Shown: positions 15,409 through 24,387 of the stretch, piece after piece
Layout of the letters: each line of letters opens with the position of its first letter
Position numbering within the stretch: position 1 is the stretch's first letter
Source: an uncultured Bacteroidales bacterium
Lineage (GTDB): Bacteria; Bacteroidota; Bacteroidia; Bacteroidales; Muribaculaceae
Assembly (NCBI GenBank): GCA_958418815.1
Contig: CATZGB010000029.1
Span: forward strand, 1 to 37,609
Length of the DNA stretch: 37,609 nt
Direction of reading: 5' to 3'
Made by a program: the position numbers and the translations under genes
Notes under the pieces: generated by a model
What the model was told of the DNA's origin: nothing
The model's input: the letters and a program-made list of their open reading frames with translations, nothing else
Database searches by the model: none

Positions 15409-16296
15409 ATGAACCGCAAACGCATCTCTCTGCTCCTGGTGATAGCCGCCGTGGTGGCTCTCGCAGGAGGATACGCCTATTCCAGAACAAAATCAAAAGT
15501 CATCATGACCTCCCAGCTCACATCCGAAGCCCCCGTCATCGAGAAAGGTGACGCGCTGGTCGACATCAAGACCTCGGTAGGCGACATCAGGGTGCGCCTC
15601 TTCGGCGACACCCCGGCCCACCGCGACAATTTCCTGAAACTCGTCAAAGAGAAATATTACGACGGCGTGCTGTTCCACCGCGTCATCAACGAGTTCATGG
15701 TGCAGACCGGAGACCCCGACTCCAAGAACGCCGACTCCAACGCGCGTCTCGGCTCGGGAGGCCCCGACTACACCCTTGAGGCTGAAATCGTCTATCCCCG
15801 CCATTTCCACCACCGTGGCGCGCTGGCCGCCGCCCGCCAGGGCGACCAGGTCAACCCCGAACGCCGCTCGTCAGGGTCGCAGTTCTACATCGTCACCGGA
15901 AAAGCCTACAACGAGCAGCAGCTCGCCCAGATGGAGAAGCAGTTGCAGATGGCCCGCAAGCAGGAGATTTTCAACCAGCTGGCCGAGCAACACCGCGACT
16001 CCATCATCACCCTGCGCAAGAACCGCGACCAGGCGTCGCTCCAGGCCCTCCAGGATGAGCTGGTGGCAATCACCGAGCAGAAAGCCGCAGAGAACCCGGC
16101 CTCACTCAGCCCCGAGCAGAAGAAGGCATACTCCACGGTCGGCGGCACTCCCCATCTTGACGGCCAGTACACCGTCTTCGGCGAGGTTGTCAGCGGAATG
16201 GATGTGGTCGAGAAAATCGAGAAATCACAGACCAATTCGCAAGACCGTCCGCTTGACGACATCCGTATCATCTCGATGAAAGTCGTTAAGAAATAA
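15409..16296 (+). CDS. Membrane-anchored cyclophilin-type peptidyl-prolyl isomerase
   Basis: The 295-residue protein starts at the ATG at 15409, which gives a basic n-region and a hydrophobic segment (LLLVIAAVVALAGGYAYS, residues 7-24) acting as signal or anchor. The cyclophilin fold follows: DIKTSVGDIRVRLFGDTPAHRDNFLKLV, FHRVINEFMVQTGDP with the catalytic FHR arginine, then SGSQFYIVTG. Between that and the last strands (HLDGQYTVFGEVVSGMDVVEKI) a charged, Gln/Lys-rich helical insert of about 75 residues is present, as in many Bacteroidales homologues. It would catalyse cis-trans proline isomerisation in the periplasm. The gene sits 4 bp after the 125-aa gene and 47 bp before the peptidase gene. 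Confidence 0.9.
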   Translation: MNRKRISLLLVIAAVVALAGGYAYSRTKSKVIMTSQLTSEAPVIEKGDALVDIKTSVGDIRVRLFGDTPAHRDNFLKLVKEKYYDGVLFHRVINEFMVQTGDPDSKNADSNARLGSGGPDYTLEAEIVYPRHFHHRGALAAARQGDQVNPERRSSGSQFYIVTGKAYNEQQLAQMEKQLQMARKQEIFNQLAEQHRDSIITLRKNRDQASLQALQDELVAITEQKAAENPASLSPEQKKAYSTVGGTPHLDGQYTVFGEVVSGMDVVEKIEKSQTNSQDRPLDDIRIISMKVVKK

Positions 16297-16343
16297 GTCT
16301 CTGTCGCCATCCCCTTGACAATCGACAAGACAAAAAGAAAAAA

Positions 16344-17579
16344 ATGACTGAGACCTACCGATTCTCGCTGCCCAACGGCCTGCGGGTCATCCACAGCTAC
16401 AACCCCACCGCCTCGATGGCGGTGGTCAACACCCTGTATGATGTCGGCGGCCGCGACGAGTCGCCCGACCATACCGGGCTCGCCCATCTGTTTGAGCATC
16501 TGATGTTCGGCGGGTCTGTCAACATCCCCGACTTCGACGCGCCGCTCCAGGCCGCCGGAGGGTCATCCAACGCGTGGACGTCCAACGACTTCACCTGCTT
16601 CCACAATGTCATCCCGGCCCACAACATCGAGACCGCCCTGTGGCTCGAAAGCGACCGCATGCTGTCGCTGGCCTTCTCAGACAAAGCCCTTGAGGTGCAG
16701 CGGTCGGTGGTGGTGGAGGAGTTCAAGGAGGTGTGCCTCAACCGCCCCTACGGCGACATGGGCCACCTGCTTTTCGGCATGGCATATCCCGACCATCCAT
16801 ACGGGGTGCCGGTCATCGGACGCGACTTCCATGACATCGAGAAGACCACCCAGGAAGATGTACGCCGGTGGTTCCACAGCCATTACGCGCCCAACAACGC
16901 CGTGTTGTCGGTCGTGGGCAACATACAGCCCGGGCGGCTCAAAGAACTTGTCACGAAATGGTATGGCGACATACCCCGCCGTGAAATAGCCCCACGCCTA
17001 TTCGCTGACCCAGCGCTGCCTTCGTCGCCCCGCCTTGTCGAGGCATCAGGCAATGTTCCCCAGACCGCCATCACCATCGCCTACCCGATGGGAGGCTACA
17101 AGTCGCCGGGATATGTCGCGGCCGACCTTATCACTGACATCCTCGCCAACGGCCAGTCGTCACGCTTCTACCGCAGGCTGCTGATGCCAGGCAAGCTCTT
17201 CTCCGATGTGGATGCCTCCATCCTCGGCACCGAGCATCCGGGCCTGCTCCTTGTCAACGCCAAGCTGCTTGACCAGGGCCCTGAAGCGGAGCAGGCGGCC
17301 ATCAGGGCCATCAACGACGAGCTGCGCCAGCTCACCGAGTCGGAAGTAGACCCGGCCGAACTATCCAGATGCGTCAACCGCCTTGAGAGCGACCGCGTGT
17401 TCTCGATGATGAACCCCTTGCAGAAAGCCCAGTCACTCGCCATGGCTGAAATCCATAACGAGAGTGTCGACGACATACTGCCGCGCTACCGCGCGATCAC
17501 TCCGGAGCATCTGCGCGCCGTCGCCGCCGACATCCTCGCCCCATCTCGGTCAATGACCCTCATCTACCGCCCCCGCTGA
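16344..17579 (+). CDS. M16-family zinc metallopeptidase, half-size
   Basis: The 411-residue protein has the inverted zinc motif HLFEH (residues 48-52) and the distal glutamate in VVVEEFKEVCLN, with the conserved NRPYG turn after it. A second, non-catalytic M16 domain covers about residues 190-400 and includes ITIAYPMGGYKSPGY and the substrate-binding-like GQSSRFYRRL. This is the size of half-enzymes such as the mitochondrial processing peptidase-like or PqqL/YmxG group, not full-length pitrilysin. No signal peptide is present, so it acts in the cytosol unless exported otherwise. It probably degrades peptides. The 3' end overlaps vsr, transcribed in the opposite direction, by 30 bp. Confidence 0.9.
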   Translation: MTETYRFSLPNGLRVIHSYNPTASMAVVNTLYDVGGRDESPDHTGLAHLFEHLMFGGSVNIPDFDAPLQAAGGSSNAWTSNDFTCFHNVIPAHNIETALWLESDRMLSLAFSDKALEVQRSVVVEEFKEVCLNRPYGDMGHLLFGMAYPDHPYGVPVIGRDFHDIEKTTQEDVRRWFHSHYAPNNAVLSVVGNIQPGRLKELVTKWYGDIPRREIAPRLFADPALPSSPRLVEASGNVPQTAITIAYPMGGYKSPGYVAADLITDILANGQSSRFYRRLLMPGKLFSDVDASILGTEHPGLLLVNAKLLDQGPEAEQAAIRAINDELRQLTESEVDPAELSRCVNRLESDRVFSMMNPLQKAQSLAMAEIHNESVDDILPRYRAITPEHLRAVAADILAPSRSMTLIYRPR

Positions 17580-18095
17580 CCCTGCATAGCCGCTGTCAGG
17601 CTCGGCGGCCATCGCCGCCATCCCGTCATCAGGCACGGAGGCTGCATATGGCCTCGGCGAAGGTTTCATACACTGCAGACGCAGGAAATTGTGATTGAGG
17701 TAATACTCCAGCCCTGACAGGGTGCGCTGCCTCACGGCAGGCTTCAGCTGGCATTCCCAGATCGTCACCACCGACCACCCCATGGCCAGCAGCCTCTCCT
17801 TGTCGCGCCGGTCGCGCTCCTTGTTGCGGTTGATTTTGGCCAGCCAGAACTCGCGGTTGGTCTCCGGTATTCGTCCGTCCTCCTCATGCCCATGCCAGAA
17901 ACATCCATGCACGAAAATAGCCACACGGTATTTACGCAACACTATGTCGGGGGTTCCAGGCAGCCCCTTGACATTCTTGCGGAACCTGTATCCCCTCGCG
18001 TGAAGGTAGCGCCTGACGAGAATCTCGGGCTTCGTGTCGCGCCCGCGTATCCTCGCCATCACCTGTGACCGTTTCTCCTTGCTCCAGATATCCAT
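17550..18095 (-). CDS. vsr: Very short patch repair endonuclease (Vsr)
   Basis: The 181-residue protein matches Vsr, which nicks DNA 5' to a T:G mismatch formed by deamination of 5-methylcytosine. The visible active-site residues correspond to those of the E. coli enzyme: Glu24 (TKPE), Asp50 (GTPD), His63 (FVHG), His68/His70 (WHGH). The zinc-binding and recognition part WECQLKP is also present. The catalytic core ends near residue 140; an extra low-complexity tail of about 40 residues (Ala/Gly/Asp-rich) follows and overlaps the M16 gene tail to tail. No cytosine methylase, restriction enzyme or resolvase flanks it in the window, so it is an orphan. It is the only intact minus-strand gene of the window. 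Confidence 0.92.
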   Translation of the reverse strand: MDIWSKEKRSQVMARIRGRDTKPEILVRRYLHARGYRFRKNVKGLPGTPDIVLRKYRVAIFVHGCFWHGHEEDGRIPETNREFWLAKINRNKERDRRDKERLLAMGWSVVTIWECQLKPAVRQRTLSGLEYYLNHNFLRLQCMKPSPRPYAASVPDDGMAAMAAEPDSGYAGSAGAVDEGH

Positions 18096-18116
18096 CCTGT
18101 CATGCTATCCAATCCT

Positions 18117-18124
18117 CAAAGTTA
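18117..18124 (-). promoter_or_regulatory. Promoter -7 element of vsr
   Basis: On the minus strand this reads TAACTTTG, the -7 consensus, 21 bp ahead of the vsr start codon. Together with the plus-strand promoter at 18212 it forms a divergent pair in the 144-bp gap between vsr and the sensor gene. Confidence 0.7.
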
Positions 18125-18211
18125 AACATTTTTCACGGAATCTTGGTTCCGCCCCTCCCTCATAAACAAACTTTTCATATCCGAAAATGTGGCGAATTGG
18201 AATTTTTGACC

Positions 18212-18219
18212 TAACTTTG
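18212..18219 (+). promoter_or_regulatory. Promoter -7 element of the hybrid two-component gene
   Basis: TAACTTTG, a perfect -7 consensus, lies 20 bp before the start codon at 18240. An A/T-rich stretch precedes it; no clear -33 TTTG is seen. Confidence 0.7.
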
Positions 18220-18239
18220 TCATCCCTAATCTAATCACC

Positions 18240-21044
18240 ATGGCATTCCGCATAATACAATCGACACATAGGCATGTTGTATATAGCCTGCTTCTGCCAT
18301 TACTGGCCGCTCTGACGGGCTGGATGCTGTCAGGCTGTTCGGAAAGCAACACAAGAGAATACCATATCGGAGTCGTGCAATGCAGCTCCGACCCCTGGAG
18401 ATGGGCCACCAACGACGAAATCGAGCGCGAACTGCTGTTTCATGACAATGCCACGGTCGAAATCCGCTCGGCCGACGATGACGCAGACCGGCAAATCGAC
18501 GACATACGCTATTTCCTCGACAAAGACATCGACCTTTTGATTGTCAACCCGGTAGATGCCGACAAGGTCACTCCGGCCATCAAGGAGGCGTTTGACCGTG
18601 GAATACCGGTGGTGACCTTCGACCGGCGGGTCAATGGCGACTGCTACACGGCCCATATCGAGGTCGACAACTCCCAGATAGGAAAAGAGGCCGGGGAATA
18701 TGCCATAAGCCTCCTGCCCCGCGAGGCCCGGATTCTCGAAATCTTGGGGGACACGACCCTGACATCCGCTACTGGCCGCCACCGGGGATTCGCCGAGGTG
18801 ATTGCCAAAGACCCCGGTAAGCGAATCGTCGCCACAGCATATGCGCGATGGAATCCTGACACAGCCGCCCGAATAGTCGACTCGATATTGACCCGCGACC
18901 CCGCCATAGACCTCATCTACTCCCACAGCGACGCCATGGCGATCGCGGCAGCCGAAGTGGTCAGCCGCCACGGACTCGACGGGATTTCGATTCTCGGCAT
19001 CGACGGGGCGAAGGATGTCGGCATCAAAGCCGTGGCCGACTCGGTGATTGACGCGACATTCCTCTACCCGACTTATGGCCATCTGCTGCTGCAGACCGCC
19101 CTCGCCATACTCGAAGGGAAACCCTACGAACGCGAGGTGATACTACCGCCAGCCCCGGCTGTCGACCTGAGCAACGCCGGGATTCTCATACAACAGGAGG
19201 AGATGATAGGCCAGCAGACACAGATGGTGGTCAGACTCAAGGAGAAGGTCGATGATTACTGGGCCAAGTACTCCTCCCAGACCACCCTGCTCTACTCCGC
19301 CATCCTGATCATGGTGCTTCTGCTGCTGATCACATTCCTCTTTGTAAGGCTCTTCTGGCAGCGCGGACGACATCAGCAAGCCTTGCTTGAAAAGAACCGC
19401 CAGCTTGAACTTGAACGTGACAAGCAGAAAGAGCTGTATGACCGGCTCGACAAAGCCACCAGCTCAAAGCTCGTGTTTTTCACCAATGTGTCGCACGACC
19501 TGCGCACGCCCCTGACCCTGATTGCCGAACCTGTCGAACAGCTTTCACGGGCCGACTACCTAACCCCACGCGACAAGTCGCTGGTCAGACTTGCCTCAAG
19601 AAATGTCAGAATCCTGCGCCGCCTCATCGACCAGATTCTCGACTTCCGGAAATATGAGAACGGCCGCCTCGACCTCAACCTCGCTGAATCTGACTTCCGG
19701 CAGCTGATTGCCGACTGGACAGCATCCTTCAACGAACTGGCCCGCAAGCATGACATACGGCTCTCCACCGACATATCCCAGGCCGGGCCGACCACAGCCG
19801 CCGTCGATGTCGAGAAACTCGAACGCGTGATGTTCAACATCATCTCCAACGCCTTCAAGGCCACACCGCCCAAGGGGGAAATCACTGTGGCCTGCTCATG
19901 CGACGACAAGGCAATCAACATCTCGGTGACCGATACCGGATGCGGAATCCCGCAGGCCGACCTGTCAAGAATCTTCGACCGCTTCTACCAGGGCGACAAG
20001 GTCAAAGCCGGAGGCTCAGGCATCGGGCTTGCCCTGACACGCGCCTTCGTGGAGCTGCATGGCGGCACAATCTCGGTGGAGAGCGAGGTGGGCCACGGCT
20101 CCTGCTTCCGCATCACCCTGCCGGTGACCCACTGCGCGGGCAGCGGCCACAAACCCTCTGCGCCTGCATCCGACACATCATCTGCCGAGGCTCTCGACCT
20201 CTGCGACACCGCCGACCAGGATGAGCCAAAGACAATGGCGACATTCGATGAGTCCAAGCCTCTTTTGCTGGCCATAGACGACAACAGGGAGATTCTGACC
20301 CTGGTCACCGACCTGATGTCGGGAGAGTACAACATCCTGACCGCAACAAACGGCCAGCAAGGAGTCAAGCTCGCCGCCAAATACACCCCCGACATAATCA
20401 TCTGCGACGTGATGATGCCGGTCATGGACGGCCTCCAGTGCTGCGCCATCCTGAAATCGGAGGTAGCCACAAGCCACATCCCCGTGTTGATGCTCACCGC
20501 CTGCTCGCTCGACGAGCAGCGTCTCAAGGGCTACGAGAGCGGTGCTGACGCCTACATTCCCAAGCCATTCAGCGGCGACATGCTCGCCGCCCGGTGTCGC
20601 AACCTCGTCGCCAACCGCCGCCGCATCCGCGACCTTTACAGCAACCCGGCGGCTGTCAAATCCAGCACGGCAGCCACCGGAATCGCGTCGGCCGACATCC
20701 AGCCATCATCCCCCACGGCAATCGACAGCGACTTCTATGCCGAATTCCTCAGAATCGTGGCCACGGAGATGGCCGACCGCGACTTCGGGGTAGAGAAAGT
20801 CGCCTCGATGATGCACCTCGGCACCTCGCAGTTCTCACGCAAAATCAAAGCCCTCACCAATTACACCCCCGTGGAGCTTATCCGCAACCTGCGCCTGAAA
20901 GAGGCCCGCAGACTGCTGCTCTCCACCGACCGCTCTATTTCAGAGATTGCCTACGCCGTGGGGTTCTCCACACCGGCCTACTTCTCGAAATGTTACCGCG
21001 ACCTCTACGGCGAGGCCCCTTCCGACATCCGCAACCGCGTCTGA
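18240..21044 (+). CDS. Hybrid two-component system regulator with periplasmic sugar-binding-protein sensor
   Basis: The 934-residue one-protein signalling system controls the PUL that follows. Residues 1-33 are a hydrophobic leader ending in LSGC. Residues about 38-330 form a LacI/ribose-binding-protein-like domain (DLLIVNPVDADKV, GIPVVTFDRRVNG, LIYSHSDAMAIAAAE). A single transmembrane helix lies at about 345-370 and is followed by a coiled coil. The kinase part has the H-box SHDLRTP (His419), an N-box region IISNAFKATP and the GIGLAL ATP lid. A receiver domain carries phospho-acceptor Asp723 in ICDVMMPVMDG, and an AraC-type helix-turn-helix pair ends the protein (about 830-934). This class of sensor with a periplasmic binding protein matches BT1754, which binds fructose and activates fructan loci. 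Direct evidence for the ligand here is lacking. Confidence 0.93.
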   Translation: MAFRIIQSTHRHVVYSLLLPLLAALTGWMLSGCSESNTREYHIGVVQCSSDPWRWATNDEIERELLFHDNATVEIRSADDDADRQIDDIRYFLDKDIDLLIVNPVDADKVTPAIKEAFDRGIPVVTFDRRVNGDCYTAHIEVDNSQIGKEAGEYAISLLPREARILEILGDTTLTSATGRHRGFAEVIAKDPGKRIVATAYARWNPDTAARIVDSILTRDPAIDLIYSHSDAMAIAAAEVVSRHGLDGISILGIDGAKDVGIKAVADSVIDATFLYPTYGHLLLQTALAILEGKPYEREVILPPAPAVDLSNAGILIQQEEMIGQQTQMVVRLKEKVDDYWAKYSSQTTLLYSAILIMVLLLLITFLFVRLFWQRGRHQQALLEKNRQLELERDKQKELYDRLDKATSSKLVFFTNVSHDLRTPLTLIAEPVEQLSRADYLTPRDKSLVRLASRNVRILRRLIDQILDFRKYENGRLDLNLAESDFRQLIADWTASFNELARKHDIRLSTDISQAGPTTAAVDVEKLERVMFNIISNAFKATPPKGEITVACSCDDKAINISVTDTGCGIPQADLSRIFDRFYQGDKVKAGGSGIGLALTRAFVELHGGTISVESEVGHGSCFRITLPVTHCAGSGHKPSAPASDTSSAEALDLCDTADQDEPKTMATFDESKPLLLAIDDNREILTLVTDLMSGEYNILTATNGQQGVKLAAKYTPDIIICDVMMPVMDGLQCCAILKSEVATSHIPVLMLTACSLDEQRLKGYESGADAYIPKPFSGDMLAARCRNLVANRRRIRDLYSNPAAVKSSTAATGIASADIQPSSPTAIDSDFYAEFLRIVATEMADRDFGVEKVASMMHLGTSQFSRKIKALTNYTPVELIRNLRLKEARRLLLSTDRSISEIAYAVGFSTPAYFSKCYRDLYGEAPSDIRNRV

Positions 21045-21132
21045 CCCTCACGCCCCCGCCCAGGGGTGCCACCACGCTTTCTTACTTATGATTTTTCCGG
21101 CACACCCGACGGGACAATCCGCCCCTACACGT

Positions 21133-21160
21133 TTTCAAAAAAGCGGAGAAGCCTTTCAAA
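21133..21160 (+). promoter_or_regulatory. Candidate regulator binding site: 21-bp-spaced direct repeat
   Basis: TTTCAAA occurs at 21133-21139 and again at 21154-21160, so the repeat period is 21 bp, two helical turns. It sits about 70 bp upstream of the susC promoter -7 element. AraC-family activators typically bind such direct repeats. The short motif and single occurrence make this a candidate only. Confidence 0.35.
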
Positions 21161-21229
21161 TTTCCCTCAATGCCGATTTTTTACCATCAGACACTGAAAT
21201 GTTTATCTCCCCGGCGAGGTTTGTCTACT

Positions 21230-21237
21230 TAACTTTG
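21230..21237 (+). promoter_or_regulatory. Promoter -7 element of the susC operon
   Basis: TAACTTTG, a perfect -7 consensus, lies 29 bp before the susC start codon. No good -33 element is present at 19-20 bp, as is usual for activator-dependent PUL promoters. Confidence 0.75.
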
Positions 21238-21266
21238 CCGCAAATCTTTTATCACAAACCTTAAAC

Positions 21267-24200
21267 ATGAAAAAATCAATTCTCAGCGCATTGCTTCTGT
21301 TCATCAGCGCAGTCATGATGAACGCGCAAAGCATCACCGTGCACGGGACAGTGGTCTCGGCCACCGACGATGAGCCGCTGATCGGCGCAAGCGTGATTTC
21401 CGACACAGGAGGCGCGGCCGGAGCGGCGACCGACATCGACGGCAACTTCGAGCTGACGGTGCCTCAAGGCTCAAAAATCACAGTCAGCTATGTAGGCTAC
21501 AAACCGCAGACACTGTTGGCCGCACCTGCCATGAAAATCATCCTCGAAGAGAACTCCGAGGTGCTTGACGAGGTTGTCGTCGTCGGCTACTCGGTGCAGC
21601 GCAAGGCCGACGTGACCGGCGCGATCACCGCCGTTGATGTCAACGAAATCGCCAAGCAGAATGAAAACAACCCTATCAAGGCCCTCCAGGGACGTGTGCC
21701 CGGCATGAACATCTCGGCCGACGGAAATCCGTCGGGAGCATCGACGGTGCGCATCCGCGGTATCGGCACACTCAACAACAACGACCCTCTGTATATCATC
21801 GACGGAGTCCCCACAAAGTCGGGCATGCATGAGCTAAACCCCGGCGACATAGAGTCGATACAGGTGCTGAAAGACGCAGCGTCAGCTTCAATCTACGGCT
21901 CCAGGGCCGCCAACGGCGTGATCATCATCACCACCAAGAGGGGCAAAGACATCCGCGTGACCCTCGACGCGTCAATCGCCGCCCAGTTCTACGCCAACCG
22001 CATGAAGGTGCTCAACGCCCAGGGCTTCGGCCAGGCCATGTGGCAGGCATATGTCAACGACGGACAGGATCCCAACACCAACGGTCTTGGTTACCGCTAC
22101 AACTGGGGCTATGACGCTGCCGGCAACCCGGTGCTCAACTCCATCTCGATGAACAAATATCTCGACGACGCGGGCATCACACCGGCTGCTGACACCGACT
22201 GGTTTGACCAGACCACCCGCACCGGTCTCATCCAGAACTACAACCTGACCGTCAGCGGCTCCTCCGACAAGATGAGCGCGTTCTTCTCGCTGGGCTACTA
22301 CAAAAACCTCGGTGTCATCAAGTATTCCGACTTCGAGCGTTTCTCGGCACGAATCAACACCGAGTTCAAGCCCTTCTCCATTCTTACCATCGGCGAACAT
22401 TTCACCCTCAACCGCACCGACGAGCTGCAGGCTCCTGGCGGATTCCTCGAGAATGTGCTCCAGTTCAACCCCTCGCTGCCTGTCTACACCACCACCGGCG
22501 AGTTCGCAGGCCCTGTCGGCGGCTACCCCGACCGTGAGAACCCGCTGGCCCGTCTCGAACGCAACAAAGACAACCGCTACAAATACTGGCGACTCTTCGG
22601 CGACGCGTATGTCAACGTCAACCCCTTCAAGGGATTCAACGTCAAGACCACATTCGGCCTCGACTACTCGCAGAAGGAGCAGCGCATTTTCACCTACCCT
22701 GTGACCGAAGGCACTGTGGCCAACGCGACCAACGCCGTCGAGGCGAAGCAGGAACACTGGACCCGCTGGATGTGGAACCTTGTGGCCAGCTACAACATCG
22801 ACTTCCGCAAAAATCACTTCGACATCCTCGGCGGTATGGAGCTGATACGCGAGACCTCCACATGGTTCTCCGGCTACAAGACCGACTTCGCGGTGCTCAA
22901 CCCCGACTACATGTGGCCCAACGCAGGCACCGGCACCGCCCAGGCATACGGCTCCGGCGACGGTTACTCGCTGGTGTCATTCTTCGCCAAGGCCAACTAC
23001 TCCTTTGACGACCGCTACCTCCTCGGGGTGACCGTGCGCCACGACGGCTCATCACGCTTCGGGGCCAACAACCGCTATGCGACATTCCCCTCCTTCTCTC
23101 TGGGTTGGAGAATCAACAACGAGTCATTCCTGCGCGCCCAGACCTGGCTCGACGACCTCAAGCTGCGTTTCTCGTGGGGCCAGACCGGTAACCAGGAAAT
23201 CAGCAACCTAGCCCGCTACTTCGTCTATGTCCCCAACTACGGCGTGAGCGCCAACGGCGGTTCGAGCTACGGAACATCCTACGACATCACGGGCTCCAAC
23301 GGCGGAGGCATACTCCCCTCGGGCTTCAAGCGCGACCAGATCGGCAACCCCGACATCAAGTGGGAGACCACCACACAGATCAACCTCGGACTCGACTGGG
23401 CCATGATGGGCAACCGCCTTTTCGGTTCGCTCGACCTCTACCACAAGAAGACATCCGACATACTGGTGCAGATGGCCGGCATCGCCGCCATGGGTGAAGG
23501 CTCGACACAATGGATCAACGCCGGTGAGATGAAAAACCGGGGAATCGAGCTTAATCTCGGATTCCGCAACACGACATCCTACGGTCTCCGCTATGAGGTC
23601 ACCGGCAACATCGCCGCATACCGCAACAAAATCACCAAGCTTCCCACCACTGTGGCCGCCAACGGCACATTCGGAGGCAACGGGGTCTACAGCGTCATCG
23701 GCCACTCTTTCGGCGCGCAGGCTGGCTACATCGCCGACGGCATCTTCCGCTCGCAGGAGGAGGTCGACAACCACGCCATACAGGAGGGGGCAGCCCCGGG
23801 ACGCATCCGCTGGCGCGACCTCGACGGCGACGGACGCATCACCGAGGCCGACCAGGACTGGATCTACGACCCGACTCCCGACTTCACCTACGGCCTGAAC
23901 CTCTATCTGCAATACCGCGACTTCGACTTCTCGATGTTCTGGCAAGGAGCCGCCGGACAGGATGTGATTTCAGACTTCAAGAAGCAGACCGACCTCTGGA
24001 GCGGACTCAACATCGGTTTCCTCAACAAGGGTGAACGGCTGCTGCAGGCCTGGTCGCCTCTCAACCCCGACAGCGACATCCCCGCCCTGAGCCGCACCGA
24101 CTCCAACAATGAGAAACGCGTGTCGACCTACTTTGTCGAGGATGGCTCATTCCTCAAGCTGCGCAACGTGCAGGTAGGCTATGTCCTCCCCTCCAAGCTC

Positions 24201-24359
24201 GCCTCCAAAATCCGCATGCAGAAGCTCCGCTTCTATGTCAGCGCCCAGAACGTACTGACCATCAAGAGCCGCAAATTCACCGGTGTAGACCCCGAGAACC
24301 CCAACTTCGGCTACCCCATCTCCACCAATGTGACTTTCGGCCTCAACGTGACTTTCTGA
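21267..24359 (+). CDS. susC: SusC-like TonB-dependent glycan transporter
   Basis: The 1030-residue outer-membrane transporter has a signal peptide (MKKSILSALLLFISAVMMNAQ), an N-terminal carboxypeptidase-regulatory-like domain (residues about 22-95, GTVVSATDDEPLIGASV), a TonB box (DEVVVVGY), a plug domain with ALQGRVPGM and DPLYIIDGVP, and a 22-strand barrel ending in FGLNVTF with a C-terminal aromatic residue. It imports oligosaccharides with TonB energy and the SusD lid. It leads a tight operon (28, 12, 9 and 65 bp gaps). By gene order it corresponds to BT1763 of the levan locus. Confidence 0.95.
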   Translation: MKKSILSALLLFISAVMMNAQSITVHGTVVSATDDEPLIGASVISDTGGAAGAATDIDGNFELTVPQGSKITVSYVGYKPQTLLAAPAMKIILEENSEVLDEVVVVGYSVQRKADVTGAITAVDVNEIAKQNENNPIKALQGRVPGMNISADGNPSGASTVRIRGIGTLNNNDPLYIIDGVPTKSGMHELNPGDIESIQVLKDAASASIYGSRAANGVIIITTKRGKDIRVTLDASIAAQFYANRMKVLNAQGFGQAMWQAYVNDGQDPNTNGLGYRYNWGYDAAGNPVLNSISMNKYLDDAGITPAADTDWFDQTTRTGLIQNYNLTVSGSSDKMSAFFSLGYYKNLGVIKYSDFERFSARINTEFKPFSILTIGEHFTLNRTDELQAPGGFLENVLQFNPSLPVYTTTGEFAGPVGGYPDRENPLARLERNKDNRYKYWRLFGDAYVNVNPFKGFNVKTTFGLDYSQKEQRIFTYPVTEGTVANATNAVEAKQEHWTRWMWNLVASYNIDFRKNHFDILGGMELIRETSTWFSGYKTDFAVLNPDYMWPNAGTGTAQAYGSGDGYSLVSFFAKANYSFDDRYLLGVTVRHDGSSRFGANNRYATFPSFSLGWRINNESFLRAQTWLDDLKLRFSWGQTGNQEISNLARYFVYVPNYGVSANGGSSYGTSYDITGSNGGGILPSGFKRDQIGNPDIKWETTTQINLGLDWAMMGNRLFGSLDLYHKKTSDILVQMAGIAAMGEGSTQWINAGEMKNRGIELNLGFRNTTSYGLRYEVTGNIAAYRNKITKLPTTVAANGTFGGNGVYSVIGHSFGAQAGYIADGIFRSQEEVDNHAIQEGAAPGRIRWRDLDGDGRITEADQDWIYDPTPDFTYGLNLYLQYRDFDFSMFWQGAAGQDVISDFKKQTDLWSGLNIGFLNKGERLLQAWSPLNPDSDIPALSRTDSNNEKRVSTYFVEDGSFLKLRNVQVGYVLPSKLASKIRMQKLRFYVSAQNVLTIKSRKFTGVDPENPNFGYPISTNVTFGLNVTF

Positions 24360-24387
24360 TTCCCTCTCCTTAAATCAAGACCAACAA

